From an uncultured Bacteroidaceae bacterium (lineage in GTDB: Bacteria; Bacteroidota; Bacteroidia; Bacteroidales; Bacteroidaceae): a DNA stretch of 61,575 bases. Shown here piece after piece: positions 26,003 through 33,731 of the stretch. The stretch lies in contig CAKQRW010000012.1 in NCBI GenBank assembly GCA_934271655.1, forward strand, positions 1 to 61,575, given 5' to 3'. The notes under the pieces are model-generated. The model searched no databases, was not told the origin of the DNA, and saw only the letters and a program-made list of their open reading frames with translations. Numbering within the stretch: the stretch's first letter is position 1; the number at the start of each line of letters is the position of its first letter. A program made the position numbers and the translations under genes.

Positions 26003-26785
26003 ATGAGAACCCTATTGTTTGTCGTAGCAGCGAGCTTGTCCTGCTTCTGTCATGCCCAGACAGTTGGCAGCCAGGCATCAGCAGAAGATAAGTCTGGTGG
26101 GCAAATCGTCATTCCAGAGGGCAAGGAGGTATTGGCCGACTCGTCTTATTACCGCAACGGAGACATCACATCGGTAACCATCCCTGCCTCGGTCAACCAC
26201 ATAGGCAGGTATGTCTTCGGGCATTGCTTCAAGTTGTCTTCCATAGAGGTGGACAAGGACAACCCTAATTACAAGTCTATCGACGGGGTGGTCTATTCCA
26301 AGGATGGCAAAACACTTGTGCTGTGTCCAGCCGGACGCACAGGACATTTCTCTGTGCCCCACCATGCCACAACCATAGCTCCATACGCATTCTATTCATG
26401 CAAGAAGCTCAAGACCATCTCTCTTGCCCAGGGCACCACAGAGATTCCCGATGGAGCGTTTGCAGGATGCTGGGGACTGGAAGATGTCAAGATGCCGCAG
26501 GGACTCAAGCGCATAGGCCGCCGCGCCTTCGATGGCACCATCATACAGCAGATGAACTTCCCTACGTCTATGGAATACATTGCCGACAGCGCGTTTGTCA
26601 ACACCAGCATTGTCGAGGTCAATCTGAAGGTCACCGAACCGTTTGAGCTTGGAGATAATGTGTTCAGCGAGATTCATGTCACACGGTTGAATGTGCCGTC
26701 AGCTGGCTTGCAGAAATTCAAGGCACATCCCAAGTGGGGACGCTTCGGACGAATCACACCTACTCACAGCTATTGGAACAAGTAG
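26003..26785 (+). CDS. secreted BspA-like leucine-rich repeat protein
   Basis: 260 aa with a signal peptide (MRTLLFVVAASLSCFCHAQ). The rest is BspA/LRR_5-type repeats of about 23 residues: ITSVTIPASVNHIGRYVFGHCFKLSSIEV, TTIAPYAFYSCKKLKTISL, TEIPDGAFAGCWGLEDVKM, KRIGRRAFDGTIIQQMNF, EYIADSAFVNTSIVEVNL. The repeat GVVYSKDGKTLVLCPAG is the usual insert of this family. Such proteins are extracellular and often bind host or partner proteins. It is followed by a strong terminator, so it ends its own unit. Confidence 0.88.
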   Translation: MRTLLFVVAASLSCFCHAQTVGSQASAEDKSGGQIVIPEGKEVLADSSYYRNGDITSVTIPASVNHIGRYVFGHCFKLSSIEVDKDNPNYKSIDGVVYSKDGKTLVLCPAGRTGHFSVPHHATTIAPYAFYSCKKLKTISLAQGTTEIPDGAFAGCWGLEDVKMPQGLKRIGRRAFDGTIIQQMNFPTSMEYIADSAFVNTSIVEVNLKVTEPFELGDNVFSEIHVTRLNVPSAGLQKFKAHPKWGRFGRITPTHSYWNK

Positions 26786-26830
26786 GGCCGTGAGGACCGT
26801 TTCTTGAAATGTTGGACCCACATTAGGAAG

Positions 26831-26884
26831 CGCCCTGCAAGAACAAGAGTCATCTATTGCAAAGACTCGTGCTCTTGCAGGGCG
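26831..26884 (+). terminator. long hairpin after the LRR gene
   Basis: Arms of 21 bp, cgccctgcaagaacaagagtc and gactcgtgctcttgcagggcg, pair with two mismatches around a 12-base loop. A short T-containing stretch follows. Likely a transcription terminator. Confidence 0.7.
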
Positions 26885-27059
26885 TTTCGCTTATTGTTGA
26901 ATCCGTTCAGCCAGTTGCTCTGCTTATTTGGTGTCAGCTGATTTTTCCGGTTGGCTACTGCTGAATCAGTCCTGCTTGGCCATGCCACATGCTGTGACAA
27001 CTCCTGAAAGTGCGGCCTGAAGGCAAGGGAAATGGTGTTGCGAGACATGCGCAAGTCTT

Positions 27060-27203
27060 ATACAAAAGGACAAAAAGGACAAAAAGGACAAAAGGACAAA
27101 ATGCCAAAACATAGTAAAACTATACAAAATAAGTAATTTTGATGAATTATACAAGGAAATGTCACTTGTCCTTTTGTCCTTTTTGTCCTTTTGTCCTTTT
27201 TGG
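27060..27203. repeat. inverted arrays of an AAAAGGAC-like octamer/nonamer
   Basis: The left arm (about 27062-27103) is acaaaaaggacaaaaaggac-type, four to five units of A4-5GGAC. The right arm (about 27165-27203) is the reverse complement, gtccttttgtcctttttgtc. Between them lie about 60 A+T-rich bases. Transcribed, the two arms could form a stem of nearly 40 bp. Confidence 0.85.
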
Positions 27204-27388
27204 GCAAGACATACCCGCGGATGTCATGATGACAATGAGAATCCTGATTCATCAGATAGTTTGTTGTGTCTGTAAAGTCTGGTGGTCGAGCACTGCAACA
27301 TTCGTCACAGATTGACTATTGATGACTTGGCGCGCATGATACCTCACCCTGCTTTTCAGCCCTTGCAATCTGCCATGCTTTGCGCCCC

Positions 27389-27480
27389 CGCATCCTAAGG
27401 CTTGCATATCTTTATCCTAAGGTTAGTGCATCGTTATCCTGCACTTTATGCATCGTCATCCTAAGGTTTGTGTATCGTTA
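27389..27480. repeat. 22-bp tandem repeat, about 4 units
   Basis: Units around atcctaaggtttgtgcatcg repeat four times, some with changes (one unit reads atcctgcactttatgcatcg). Unlike a CRISPR there are no unique spacers between units. Confidence 0.8.
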
Positions 27481-27533
27481 TGTTTACAGCATATTAAGCA
27501 GTCGCCAACTGGGAGAAATCCGCTGCCCCCCTG

Positions 27534-27568
27534 AAGTAGGTGCTCGAAATAATTCGAGCACCTTCTTA
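27534..27568 (-). terminator. palindrome after upxY; minimal MITE-like copy B
   Basis: aagtaggtgctcgaa pairs with ttcgagcaccttctta around a short loop. It lies just past the stop of the minus-strand upxY gene and can serve as its terminator. The arms equal the terminal inverted repeats of the MITE family (AAGTAGGTGCTC), so this is probably an element reduced to its two ends. Confidence 0.7.
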
Positions 27569-27596
27569 TTTGTTGAAGCCTTCAAGGGGTGTCGCT

Positions 27597-28244
27597 TCAA
27601 TCTTTTATAAGCCTTATGTATTGTGCTTCCACATGAGTGCCAAGTGCGCCGAGCATCTCAAAGTTGATGAGGAAGACACGTTTAGCCCTGCCCTTGGCTT
27701 TCAGCAGCACACCCTCGTAGCCGTCAAACAGTCCGCCCACGATGCGCACCTTGTCGCCTTTCTTCAGATTGACCTCGTCTGGCCTGTAGTAAGTGATGTC
27801 ATTCTCCATCTTTGTGGCAGAGTCGATGAACATTTCCATCTCGTGGTCTGGCACATGCAGGATTCTGTACGTGCTGCCGCTTTTGGCATAACTGTATGTG
27901 ATGAAAGGGTTGGAGCTTTTCACAGAGTTGATTTTGCTGAACGCTCCATAGGCGAAAATGGTGTTTGCTATGAGCGGACGGCGCACAATGATTTTCTCGC
28001 CGCGCACTGTGATGTCAGCCTTTGTCATAGGGCAGAACGTGTCAATGCCGGCTCTTTCAAACACATCAATGGCCTTTTGTTCCTTGTGGCTCACCTTGAT
28101 GACAAACCATTGCGGCTCATCATTCTTGTTGGCAGGGCGTTGCGCAGTCGCTTTACAGGGAGCTTCCCCCGCAATGCAGGCTCGGCTGTGTGGTGTAGGA
28201 TGCTGCTGGCTGTGCGATATGGAATGTTGACTCTCTGATGACAT
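27597..28244 (-). CDS. UpxY-type NusG paralogue (transcription antiterminator)
   Basis: 215 aa. After a ~40-residue poorly conserved N-terminus comes a NusG N-terminal domain (WFVIKVSHKEQKAIDVFERAGIDTFCPM, FAYGAFSKINSVKSSNPFITYSYA). It is followed by a KOW-like tail (KVRIVGGLFDGYEGVLLKAKGRAKRVFLINFEML). In Bacteroides such UpxY proteins head capsule operons and let RNA polymerase pass the leader. Here the gene is on the opposite strand, next to a gene-free spacer, and no capsule gene follows it on its strand. It may be a detached regulator. A TATCTTTG box (minus strand, 28281-28274) lies about 30 bp upstream. Confidence 0.85.
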   Translation of the reverse strand: MSSESQHSISHSQQHPTPHSRACIAGEAPCKATAQRPANKNDEPQWFVIKVSHKEQKAIDVFERAGIDTFCPMTKADITVRGEKIIVRRPLIANTIFAYGAFSKINSVKSSNPFITYSYAKSGSTYRILHVPDHEMEMFIDSATKMENDITYYRPDEVNLKKGDKVRIVGGLFDGYEGVLLKAKGRAKRVFLINFEMLGALGTHVEAQYIRLIKD

Positions 28245-28273
28245 TATAGTGCTTTATATAGTGAAATTATATG

Positions 28274-28281
28274 CAAAGATA
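28274..28281 (-). promoter_or_regulatory. -7 box for upxY
   Basis: Read on the minus strand this is TATCTTTG, matching TAnnTTTG, about 30 bp before the upxY start. No exact TTTG at the expected distance was found. Confidence 0.5.
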
Positions 28282-28348
28282 AATAAAAAAGCCATAAAAC
28301 ATTGCCTATGACATGGAATAGTTGTAAATTCGTGGAATATTTGTAAAA

Positions 28349-30970
28349 ATGAAACAAGAAATGAAAATTGCTATACCTCATCTGCAAGGCTTGCGAACAG
28401 TAGCAGGCATTTGCGCCATGTTCATGTCTACAATCTCTGCCTATCCCCAGCAATGGCCTGCTGCGGGTCGGGAGGCCAAGCCATACACTCGCTGGTGGTG
28501 GCACGGCAGCGCTGTCGATTCTGCCGGGATAGACTACTGCATGAAGGAATATGCCAAGGCTGGCATTGGAGGAGTGGAAATCACTCCTATCTACGGTGTG
28601 CAGCATGGTGAAGCCAAGGAAATATCCTATCTCTCGCCGCACTGGATGAGAATGCTCGGACATGTGGAGGAGATGGCGAGGCAGTTGGGCATGGGGGTAG
28701 ACATGGCTACAGGCACAGGCTGGCCTTTTGGTGGACCTGCTGTGACTGAGGCCGATGCCGCGTGCAGGCTTATCTTTGACGCTGATGACAACCATGCTGT
28801 GGGACGCACCGGGCAGAAGGTGAAAAGGGCTGCTCCTGGTGGCGAGGGCCTGGTGATAGACCATTTCAGCCGCGATGCTGTGGCTCATTATCTGGCGCGT
28901 TTCGACACAGCCTTTGCCAACCAGCGCATGGCTTTTCCTAATGTCATGTTCAACGACTCTTACGAGGTGTACGGAGCCGACTGGACTCCAGCTTTCTACA
29001 GCGAGTTTCAGAAGCGGCGCGGCTACGACTTTGAGCCTTACACGTACATCCTCAACAAGAAAGACTCCTTGCGCTCTGACGGAGAGCGGCGCATCGTCAG
29101 CGACTATCGTGAGACACTTGGCGAGCTCCTTCTTGAGAACTTCACCATGCAATGGACAGCATGGGCGCACGCTCATGGCAGTATGACGCGCAACCAGGCG
29201 CATGGCAGCCCAGCCAATCTTCTTGACATATATGCGGCTGTCGACATTCCCGAGTGCGAGGGCTTCGGACTGAGCGACTTTGGCATCAGGGGACTTCGCC
29301 TGGACTCTGGATTCACCAAGAAGAACGACTCAGACATCTCCATGCTCAAGTATGCCTCTTCTGCCGCGCACATATCAGGCAAGCGGCTCACATCGAGCGA
29401 GACATTCACTTGGCTCACAGAGCATTTCCGCACGTCGCTCTCACAATGCAAGCCCGACCTCGACCTCATGTTCCTCTCTGGCGTCAACCATGTAGTCTTC
29501 CATGGCTCATGCTATTCGCCTGCCGACGAGCCGTGGCCAGGCAGACGCTTCTACGCCAGCGTCGACATGTCGCCCAACAATAACTGGTGGTCTGCCATGC
29601 CTGCTTTCTCCCGGTACATAGAGCGATGCCAGTCGTTCCTGCAGTATGGCAAGCCAGACAACGAGGTGCTGGTCTACCTGCCTTACTATGACATGATATA
29701 CGACCAGCCTGGCAGCGTGGCTCTCTTCGACATACATTCCATGGAGAAGCGCGCCCCGAAGTTTATCAAGGCTGTGCAGGCAATCATAAACAACGGATAT
29801 GACGTCGATTATGTCTCAGACCGCTATCTCATGCAGGACAGCGTGACAAGCCGCTATGCTGCCATCGTAGTCCCCGACGTGCGCTTCATGCCTCTCGCCA
29901 CTCTGCGCCGGCTTGTCAGCATAGCCGAGCAGGGAGGAAAAGTGGTCTTCGTCAACTCGTTGCCTGTCTCTGTGCCTGGCTATGAGCGTGACAAGGAACA
30001 GAAGGAGTTTGCGGCACTCATCAAGCGCCTGCAAAAGACGGTCTCGTTCCATACGGAACAGGCCATGAGCATAGCGTGGGGCAATGGAAGTATCATCACC
30101 ACGCCGCGCTATGATGACGGACTGCAGTTTACCTCTGCCAAGCAGGAGACCATGCGCTTGAAGCATGGGCTCAGTTGCGTGCGCCGCAGCAATGAGACGG
30201 GCCACCACTATTTCATATCCAACCTTCAGGGCAAGGATGTGGATGCTTATGTGGAACTTGGCACAGCCTTTAAGGCAGCTGCGCTCTACGACCCCATGAC
30301 TGGCTCCATTGGGCAGGCCAAGGTCGATGGACAAGGCCGGGTGCGCCTGCAGCTCAAGAGTGGCGAGAGCATCATCGTGCGCACTTATGATGACGACGCG
30401 GCAGCATCTCTCAGCAAGTTGCGCACCTACCGTTATTACGACGCTCTCGAATACAGGGCCACTACACTCAAGAAGTGGACTCTGCGCTTCAAGGATGCCG
30501 CACCTGTGGCCATCAGCAAGACATACACCATGGACAACGGCGCCAAGCCATGGACAAGCCTCGGCGACTCTCTCCTCAACACTACAATGGCTACAGGCGT
30601 GTATTCCACTTCCTTTGAGATGCCAATGATACCTACTAATGCAGCCTTCATACTTGACCTGGGCGATGTGCGCGAGACGGCCCATGTGACAGTCAATGGA
30701 AAGGATGCCGGCACTCTCTTTGCTGTGCCCTATCGCATGGACATAACCGGCTTGCTCCATCAGGGACACAACACGCTCGATGTGGAAGTGGCCAATCTGC
30801 CTGCCAACCGCATAGCCCAGATGGACCGTGATGGAGTGGAGTGGCGGCGCTTCAAGGAAATCAATGTGGTGGACCTCAATTACAAGAAAGGCCATTATGA
30901 CGGGTGGAAGGTGGTGCCGTCTGGCCTCAACAGCGATGTGAGGCTTGTCCCTTGTACAATAGTGGAATAA
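28349..30970 (+). CDS. secreted GH106-like glycoside hydrolase (alpha-L-rhamnosidase type)
   Basis: 873-aa secreted enzyme, signal-like segment ending near FMSTISAYPQQ. The start of the mature protein has the family pattern YTRWWWHGSAVD, GIGGVEITPIYGVQ and GTGWPFGGPAV. A long catalytic part follows (IDIYAAVDIPECEGFG, KRLTSSETFTW, LMFLSGVNHVVFHGSCYSP). It ends with a beta-sandwich sugar-binding-like domain (FILDLGDVRETAHVTVNGKDAGTLFAVPY). Characterised GH106 enzymes cleave alpha-L-rhamnosides from plant glycans; this member's substrate is unknown. It heads a run of secreted hydrolases and is divergent from upxY. ATG 28361 is an alternative start. Confidence 0.85.
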   Translation: MKQEMKIAIPHLQGLRTVAGICAMFMSTISAYPQQWPAAGREAKPYTRWWWHGSAVDSAGIDYCMKEYAKAGIGGVEITPIYGVQHGEAKEISYLSPHWMRMLGHVEEMARQLGMGVDMATGTGWPFGGPAVTEADAACRLIFDADDNHAVGRTGQKVKRAAPGGEGLVIDHFSRDAVAHYLARFDTAFANQRMAFPNVMFNDSYEVYGADWTPAFYSEFQKRRGYDFEPYTYILNKKDSLRSDGERRIVSDYRETLGELLLENFTMQWTAWAHAHGSMTRNQAHGSPANLLDIYAAVDIPECEGFGLSDFGIRGLRLDSGFTKKNDSDISMLKYASSAAHISGKRLTSSETFTWLTEHFRTSLSQCKPDLDLMFLSGVNHVVFHGSCYSPADEPWPGRRFYASVDMSPNNNWWSAMPAFSRYIERCQSFLQYGKPDNEVLVYLPYYDMIYDQPGSVALFDIHSMEKRAPKFIKAVQAIINNGYDVDYVSDRYLMQDSVTSRYAAIVVPDVRFMPLATLRRLVSIAEQGGKVVFVNSLPVSVPGYERDKEQKEFAALIKRLQKTVSFHTEQAMSIAWGNGSIITTPRYDDGLQFTSAKQETMRLKHGLSCVRRSNETGHHYFISNLQGKDVDAYVELGTAFKAAALYDPMTGSIGQAKVDGQGRVRLQLKSGESIIVRTYDDDAAASLSKLRTYRYYDALEYRATTLKKWTLRFKDAAPVAISKTYTMDNGAKPWTSLGDSLLNTTMATGVYSTSFEMPMIPTNAAFILDLGDVRETAHVTVNGKDAGTLFAVPYRMDITGLLHQGHNTLDVEVANLPANRIAQMDRDGVEWRRFKEINVVDLNYKKGHYDGWKVVPSGLNSDVRLVPCTIVE

Positions 30971-31012
30971 AAGCGAACACTTTGTAAAGACTTGACACAA
31001 TAGGAAACTCGA

Positions 31013-31080
31013 TAAGTAGGTGCTCATAATATGGGAGTGGCTTACTTTGATAATATAAAATAATTTTGGACACCTACTTA
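31013..31080. mobile_element. MITE-like element, copy C
   Basis: 68 bp from TAAGTAGGTGCTCA to ggacacctactta, inverted ends flanked by TA. The interior keeps only the last ~45 bp of the longer copies. The right end carries TAATTTTG (31061-31068) and stops 2 bp before the GH31 start codon, so it may act as that gene's promoter. Confidence 0.82.
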
Positions 31081-31082
31081 TA

Positions 31083-33545
31083 ATGAAGAAAAAAGCAATA
31101 GTTGCAGCTGCGCTTTTAGTGCTTCCCTGTTTGGCCTATGCGCAGCATGGTGCATCGGTAGCCAATGGAGTCAAGTGGAAGATAGGCAACAGCGCCATGC
31201 GTGTGGAGTTCGTGAAGCCTGACGTGGTGAGGGTGAGATGGACTTGCGGAGATCCGCTCTCCGACAATGACAATGGTGTCTGCGTGCCACATCCGTACAG
31301 CCATGTGCGGGTCAAGCGTACAGACCAGGGCGGCATCTTGTCCTTGGTGTCTGACAGTCTGGTCGTCAACATCGACAAGGCTACGGGAGCTTTGACATAC
31401 CTCGACCGACAAGGGAAAAAGCTGCTGGCGGAGAGTGCATCTCAGCCGCATGCAGGCAAACAGATATATGTGGAGAACGTGACCTTCGACGAGAGCACGC
31501 GCCGCACGGTCAAGACAGCCGATGGAGACAAGGAGGTGATGGAGGTGCTGCGCCGCGACACGGTGGGCAGCTCATGGCAATGGACTCTCAATCTCTCTCT
31601 GTCAGAGGACGAAGCCCTTTATGGCCTCGGCGGATACATGGAGGACTACATGAACCTTCGTGGCAAGAAGGTGTATATGTGTCAGCATAATCTGAAGGAG
31701 ATGGTTCCTGTGCTCAACTCCACCGCTGGCTACGGACTGCTTGTCAACGCTGGAAGTGAGATGGTGTTTGACAACACTGGCGGACACGCCAGCATAGAGA
31801 TAGGCGCAGCACCGCAGCTCGACTACTATTTCATGAAAGGGCATAATATGGACGCCACTGTGGCCAACTACCGCTGGCTTACTGGTGAGGTGCCTATGAT
31901 GCCGCTCTATCTCTTTGGCTACACACAGTCGAAGGAGCGCTACGTCAGTTCCAATGACCTTATCAGTACGCTCAGAAGGTTTCGTGATGACCACATACCT
32001 ATAGACATGATAGTGCAGGACTGGAACTATTGGGAATCAGGCAGCTGGGGACACATGAAGATGAACCCTCGCGACTATCCCGACAAGCGCGCCCTCACCG
32101 ACGCCATACATGGGATGAACGCCAAACTCATGATTTCCATCTGGCCTAGCATGACCGATTCGCCCCAGGAGAAGGACTTCCAGAGGCGTGGCATGCTCAT
32201 GCCTGGCAGCAATGTCTATGACGCATTCTCGCCAAAGGCGCGTGACCTGTATTGGGACTATGCCAATAAGGAATTTTTCAGCAATGGCTTTGATGCGTGG
32301 TGGTGCGACTCTTCCGAGCCTATTGATGCCGACTGGGGCAACCGCGGCGCTTCATACACCTGGGATAGTCATGCCGAGCGATTCAGACTGTGCAGCAATA
32401 AACTTGCCGATGTGCTCGGACATGAGCGCAGCCAGCTCTACTCGCTCTACCACGCCATGGGCATGTATGAGCACCAGCGCCAGGCCTCCAGCGCCAAGCG
32501 TGTGGTCAACCTCACTCGCTCTTCCTATGCAGGGGAACAGCGCTATGGCACCATTGTGTGGAACGGTGACACGCATGCCTCATGGAAATCATTTGCGCAG
32601 ATGATACCGGCCGGGCTCAACTTCGTGTCTACGGGCTGTCCCTACTGGACGGTCGATGCTGGCGCTTTCTTCGTCAAGAAGGGATGGGCATGGTTCTATG
32701 ACGGCGATTTCGAGAAAGGGGTGGAGGACCTTGGTTACAGGGAATTTTATGTGCGCATGCTCCAGTATGCCACCTTCCTGCCTGTCATGCGCAGCCACGG
32801 CACCGACACGCCTCGTGAGCCTTGGCGCTTCGGTGATGCCGACAGTCCTTTCTACAGGGCGATAATAGACTGCATTCGCTTGCGCTACAGCCTCTTGCCA
32901 TATACATACTCACTGGCTGCCGACGTGAGCTTCAACGCTGGCACTATGCTCCGCCCGCTGGCGTTCGACTATGCCTCAGATGCTAATGTGCTTGATCTGA
33001 AAGACGAGTTTATGCTGGGCAAGAGCCTGCTTGTGGCTCCTGTCACCACGCCTATGTATTACGCTCCAGAGTCAAAGCCTCTGGAGGGCGTGGCAAAGAC
33101 ACGCGATGTGTATCTTCCTGTTGGCAAGCGATGGTATGATTTTTACACCAACCAGACGTATGACGGTGGGCAGACCATCACGGCCGATGCGCCGATAGGA
33201 CGCATACCTGTGTATGTGCCAGCTGGTAGCATCATACCGATGTGTCAGGGCAACATAGATTATTCGGCTCAGTATGATGAAGCGCCTTGGAACATCCGTG
33301 TCTACCCAGGAGCCGATGCTTCGTTCACTGTATATCAGGATGCAGGTGATGGCTATGCCTACGAGAAGGGAGAGCGTGCTCTGTTTGACATCAAGTGGAA
33401 CGAGAAGAGCCAGGTTCTCACCTTATCTACGCGGCGTGGCAAATATGCGCCAGCAAAGGCCATTGACATGAATGTGACGCTCGCTGACGGACGTTCAGCC
33501 CGCATCTTGTATGAGGGCAGGAAGAAGAGCGTGAGGCTGAAGTGA
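31083..33545 (+). CDS. secreted GH31 glycosidase (alpha-xylosidase/alpha-glucosidase type)
   Basis: 820-aa secreted enzyme, signal peptide MKKKAIVAAALLVLPCLAYAQ. After an N-terminal beta domain come the GH31 landmarks: ALYGLGGYMEDYMNLRG, MIVQDWNYWESGSWGHM, FDAWWCDSSEPI with the likely nucleophile Asp409, and RSHGTDTPREPWRFG with Asp575 as candidate acid/base. The C-terminal beta domains end in LYEGRKKSVRLK. The WWCDSSEP form is common in alpha-xylosidase-like members, but substrate cannot be fixed. A MITE-like element touches its start codon. Confidence 0.9.
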   Translation: MKKKAIVAAALLVLPCLAYAQHGASVANGVKWKIGNSAMRVEFVKPDVVRVRWTCGDPLSDNDNGVCVPHPYSHVRVKRTDQGGILSLVSDSLVVNIDKATGALTYLDRQGKKLLAESASQPHAGKQIYVENVTFDESTRRTVKTADGDKEVMEVLRRDTVGSSWQWTLNLSLSEDEALYGLGGYMEDYMNLRGKKVYMCQHNLKEMVPVLNSTAGYGLLVNAGSEMVFDNTGGHASIEIGAAPQLDYYFMKGHNMDATVANYRWLTGEVPMMPLYLFGYTQSKERYVSSNDLISTLRRFRDDHIPIDMIVQDWNYWESGSWGHMKMNPRDYPDKRALTDAIHGMNAKLMISIWPSMTDSPQEKDFQRRGMLMPGSNVYDAFSPKARDLYWDYANKEFFSNGFDAWWCDSSEPIDADWGNRGASYTWDSHAERFRLCSNKLADVLGHERSQLYSLYHAMGMYEHQRQASSAKRVVNLTRSSYAGEQRYGTIVWNGDTHASWKSFAQMIPAGLNFVSTGCPYWTVDAGAFFVKKGWAWFYDGDFEKGVEDLGYREFYVRMLQYATFLPVMRSHGTDTPREPWRFGDADSPFYRAIIDCIRLRYSLLPYTYSLAADVSFNAGTMLRPLAFDYASDANVLDLKDEFMLGKSLLVAPVTTPMYYAPESKPLEGVAKTRDVYLPVGKRWYDFYTNQTYDGGQTITADAPIGRIPVYVPAGSIIPMCQGNIDYSAQYDEAPWNIRVYPGADASFTVYQDAGDGYAYEKGERALFDIKWNEKSQVLTLSTRRGKYAPAKAIDMNVTLADGRSARILYEGRKKSVRLK

Positions 33546-33590
33546 ACGCTAAAAGGGGAAGGACACCCTATGGGCGCGTCTTTCCTTCAA

Positions 33591-33690
33591 AAAAGTGAGA
33601 TAAGTCTTTTCCAACAAAGTGAGATGAGTCTTTTCCAATAAAGTGGGATAAGCCTTTTCCTATAAAGTGGGATAAGCCTTTCCTTTAATA
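33591..33690. repeat. 24-bp tandem repeat before the GH95 gene
   Basis: Four units of aagtgagataagtcttttcc plus four more bases, the last two reading aagtgggataagcctttt. It fills the spacer between the GH31 stop and the GH95 start. Confidence 0.85.
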
Positions 33691-33731
33691 AAACGAGAAG
33701 GACCTTCTCTATAGAAATATATAAGACAAAC

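Larger units (their letters stand above)
26885..27533. other. gene-free spacer with repeat arrays
   Basis: No convincing gene. The minus-strand frame 26854-27054 overlaps the terminator hairpin and has no recognisable domain. The stretch holds the AAAAGGAC inverted array (27060-27203) and the 22-bp tandem array (27389-27480). 27204-27388 shows nothing I can name. Confidence 0.6.

Noticed and set aside
26854..27054. 66-aa minus-strand frame after the LRR gene
   Set aside because: It overlaps the terminator hairpin and no family was recognised; it could be a repeat remnant but the evidence is too thin.
27389..27480. Possible CRISPR array
   Set aside because: Units are directly joined without unique spacers, vary among themselves, and no cas gene is near.
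27540..28238. 232-aa open frame on the plus strand
   Set aside because: Opposite the upxY gene, whose NusG domain is clear on the minus strand.
29816..31027. 403-aa open frame on the minus strand
   Set aside because: Shadow of the GH106-like gene; no domain and no promoter.
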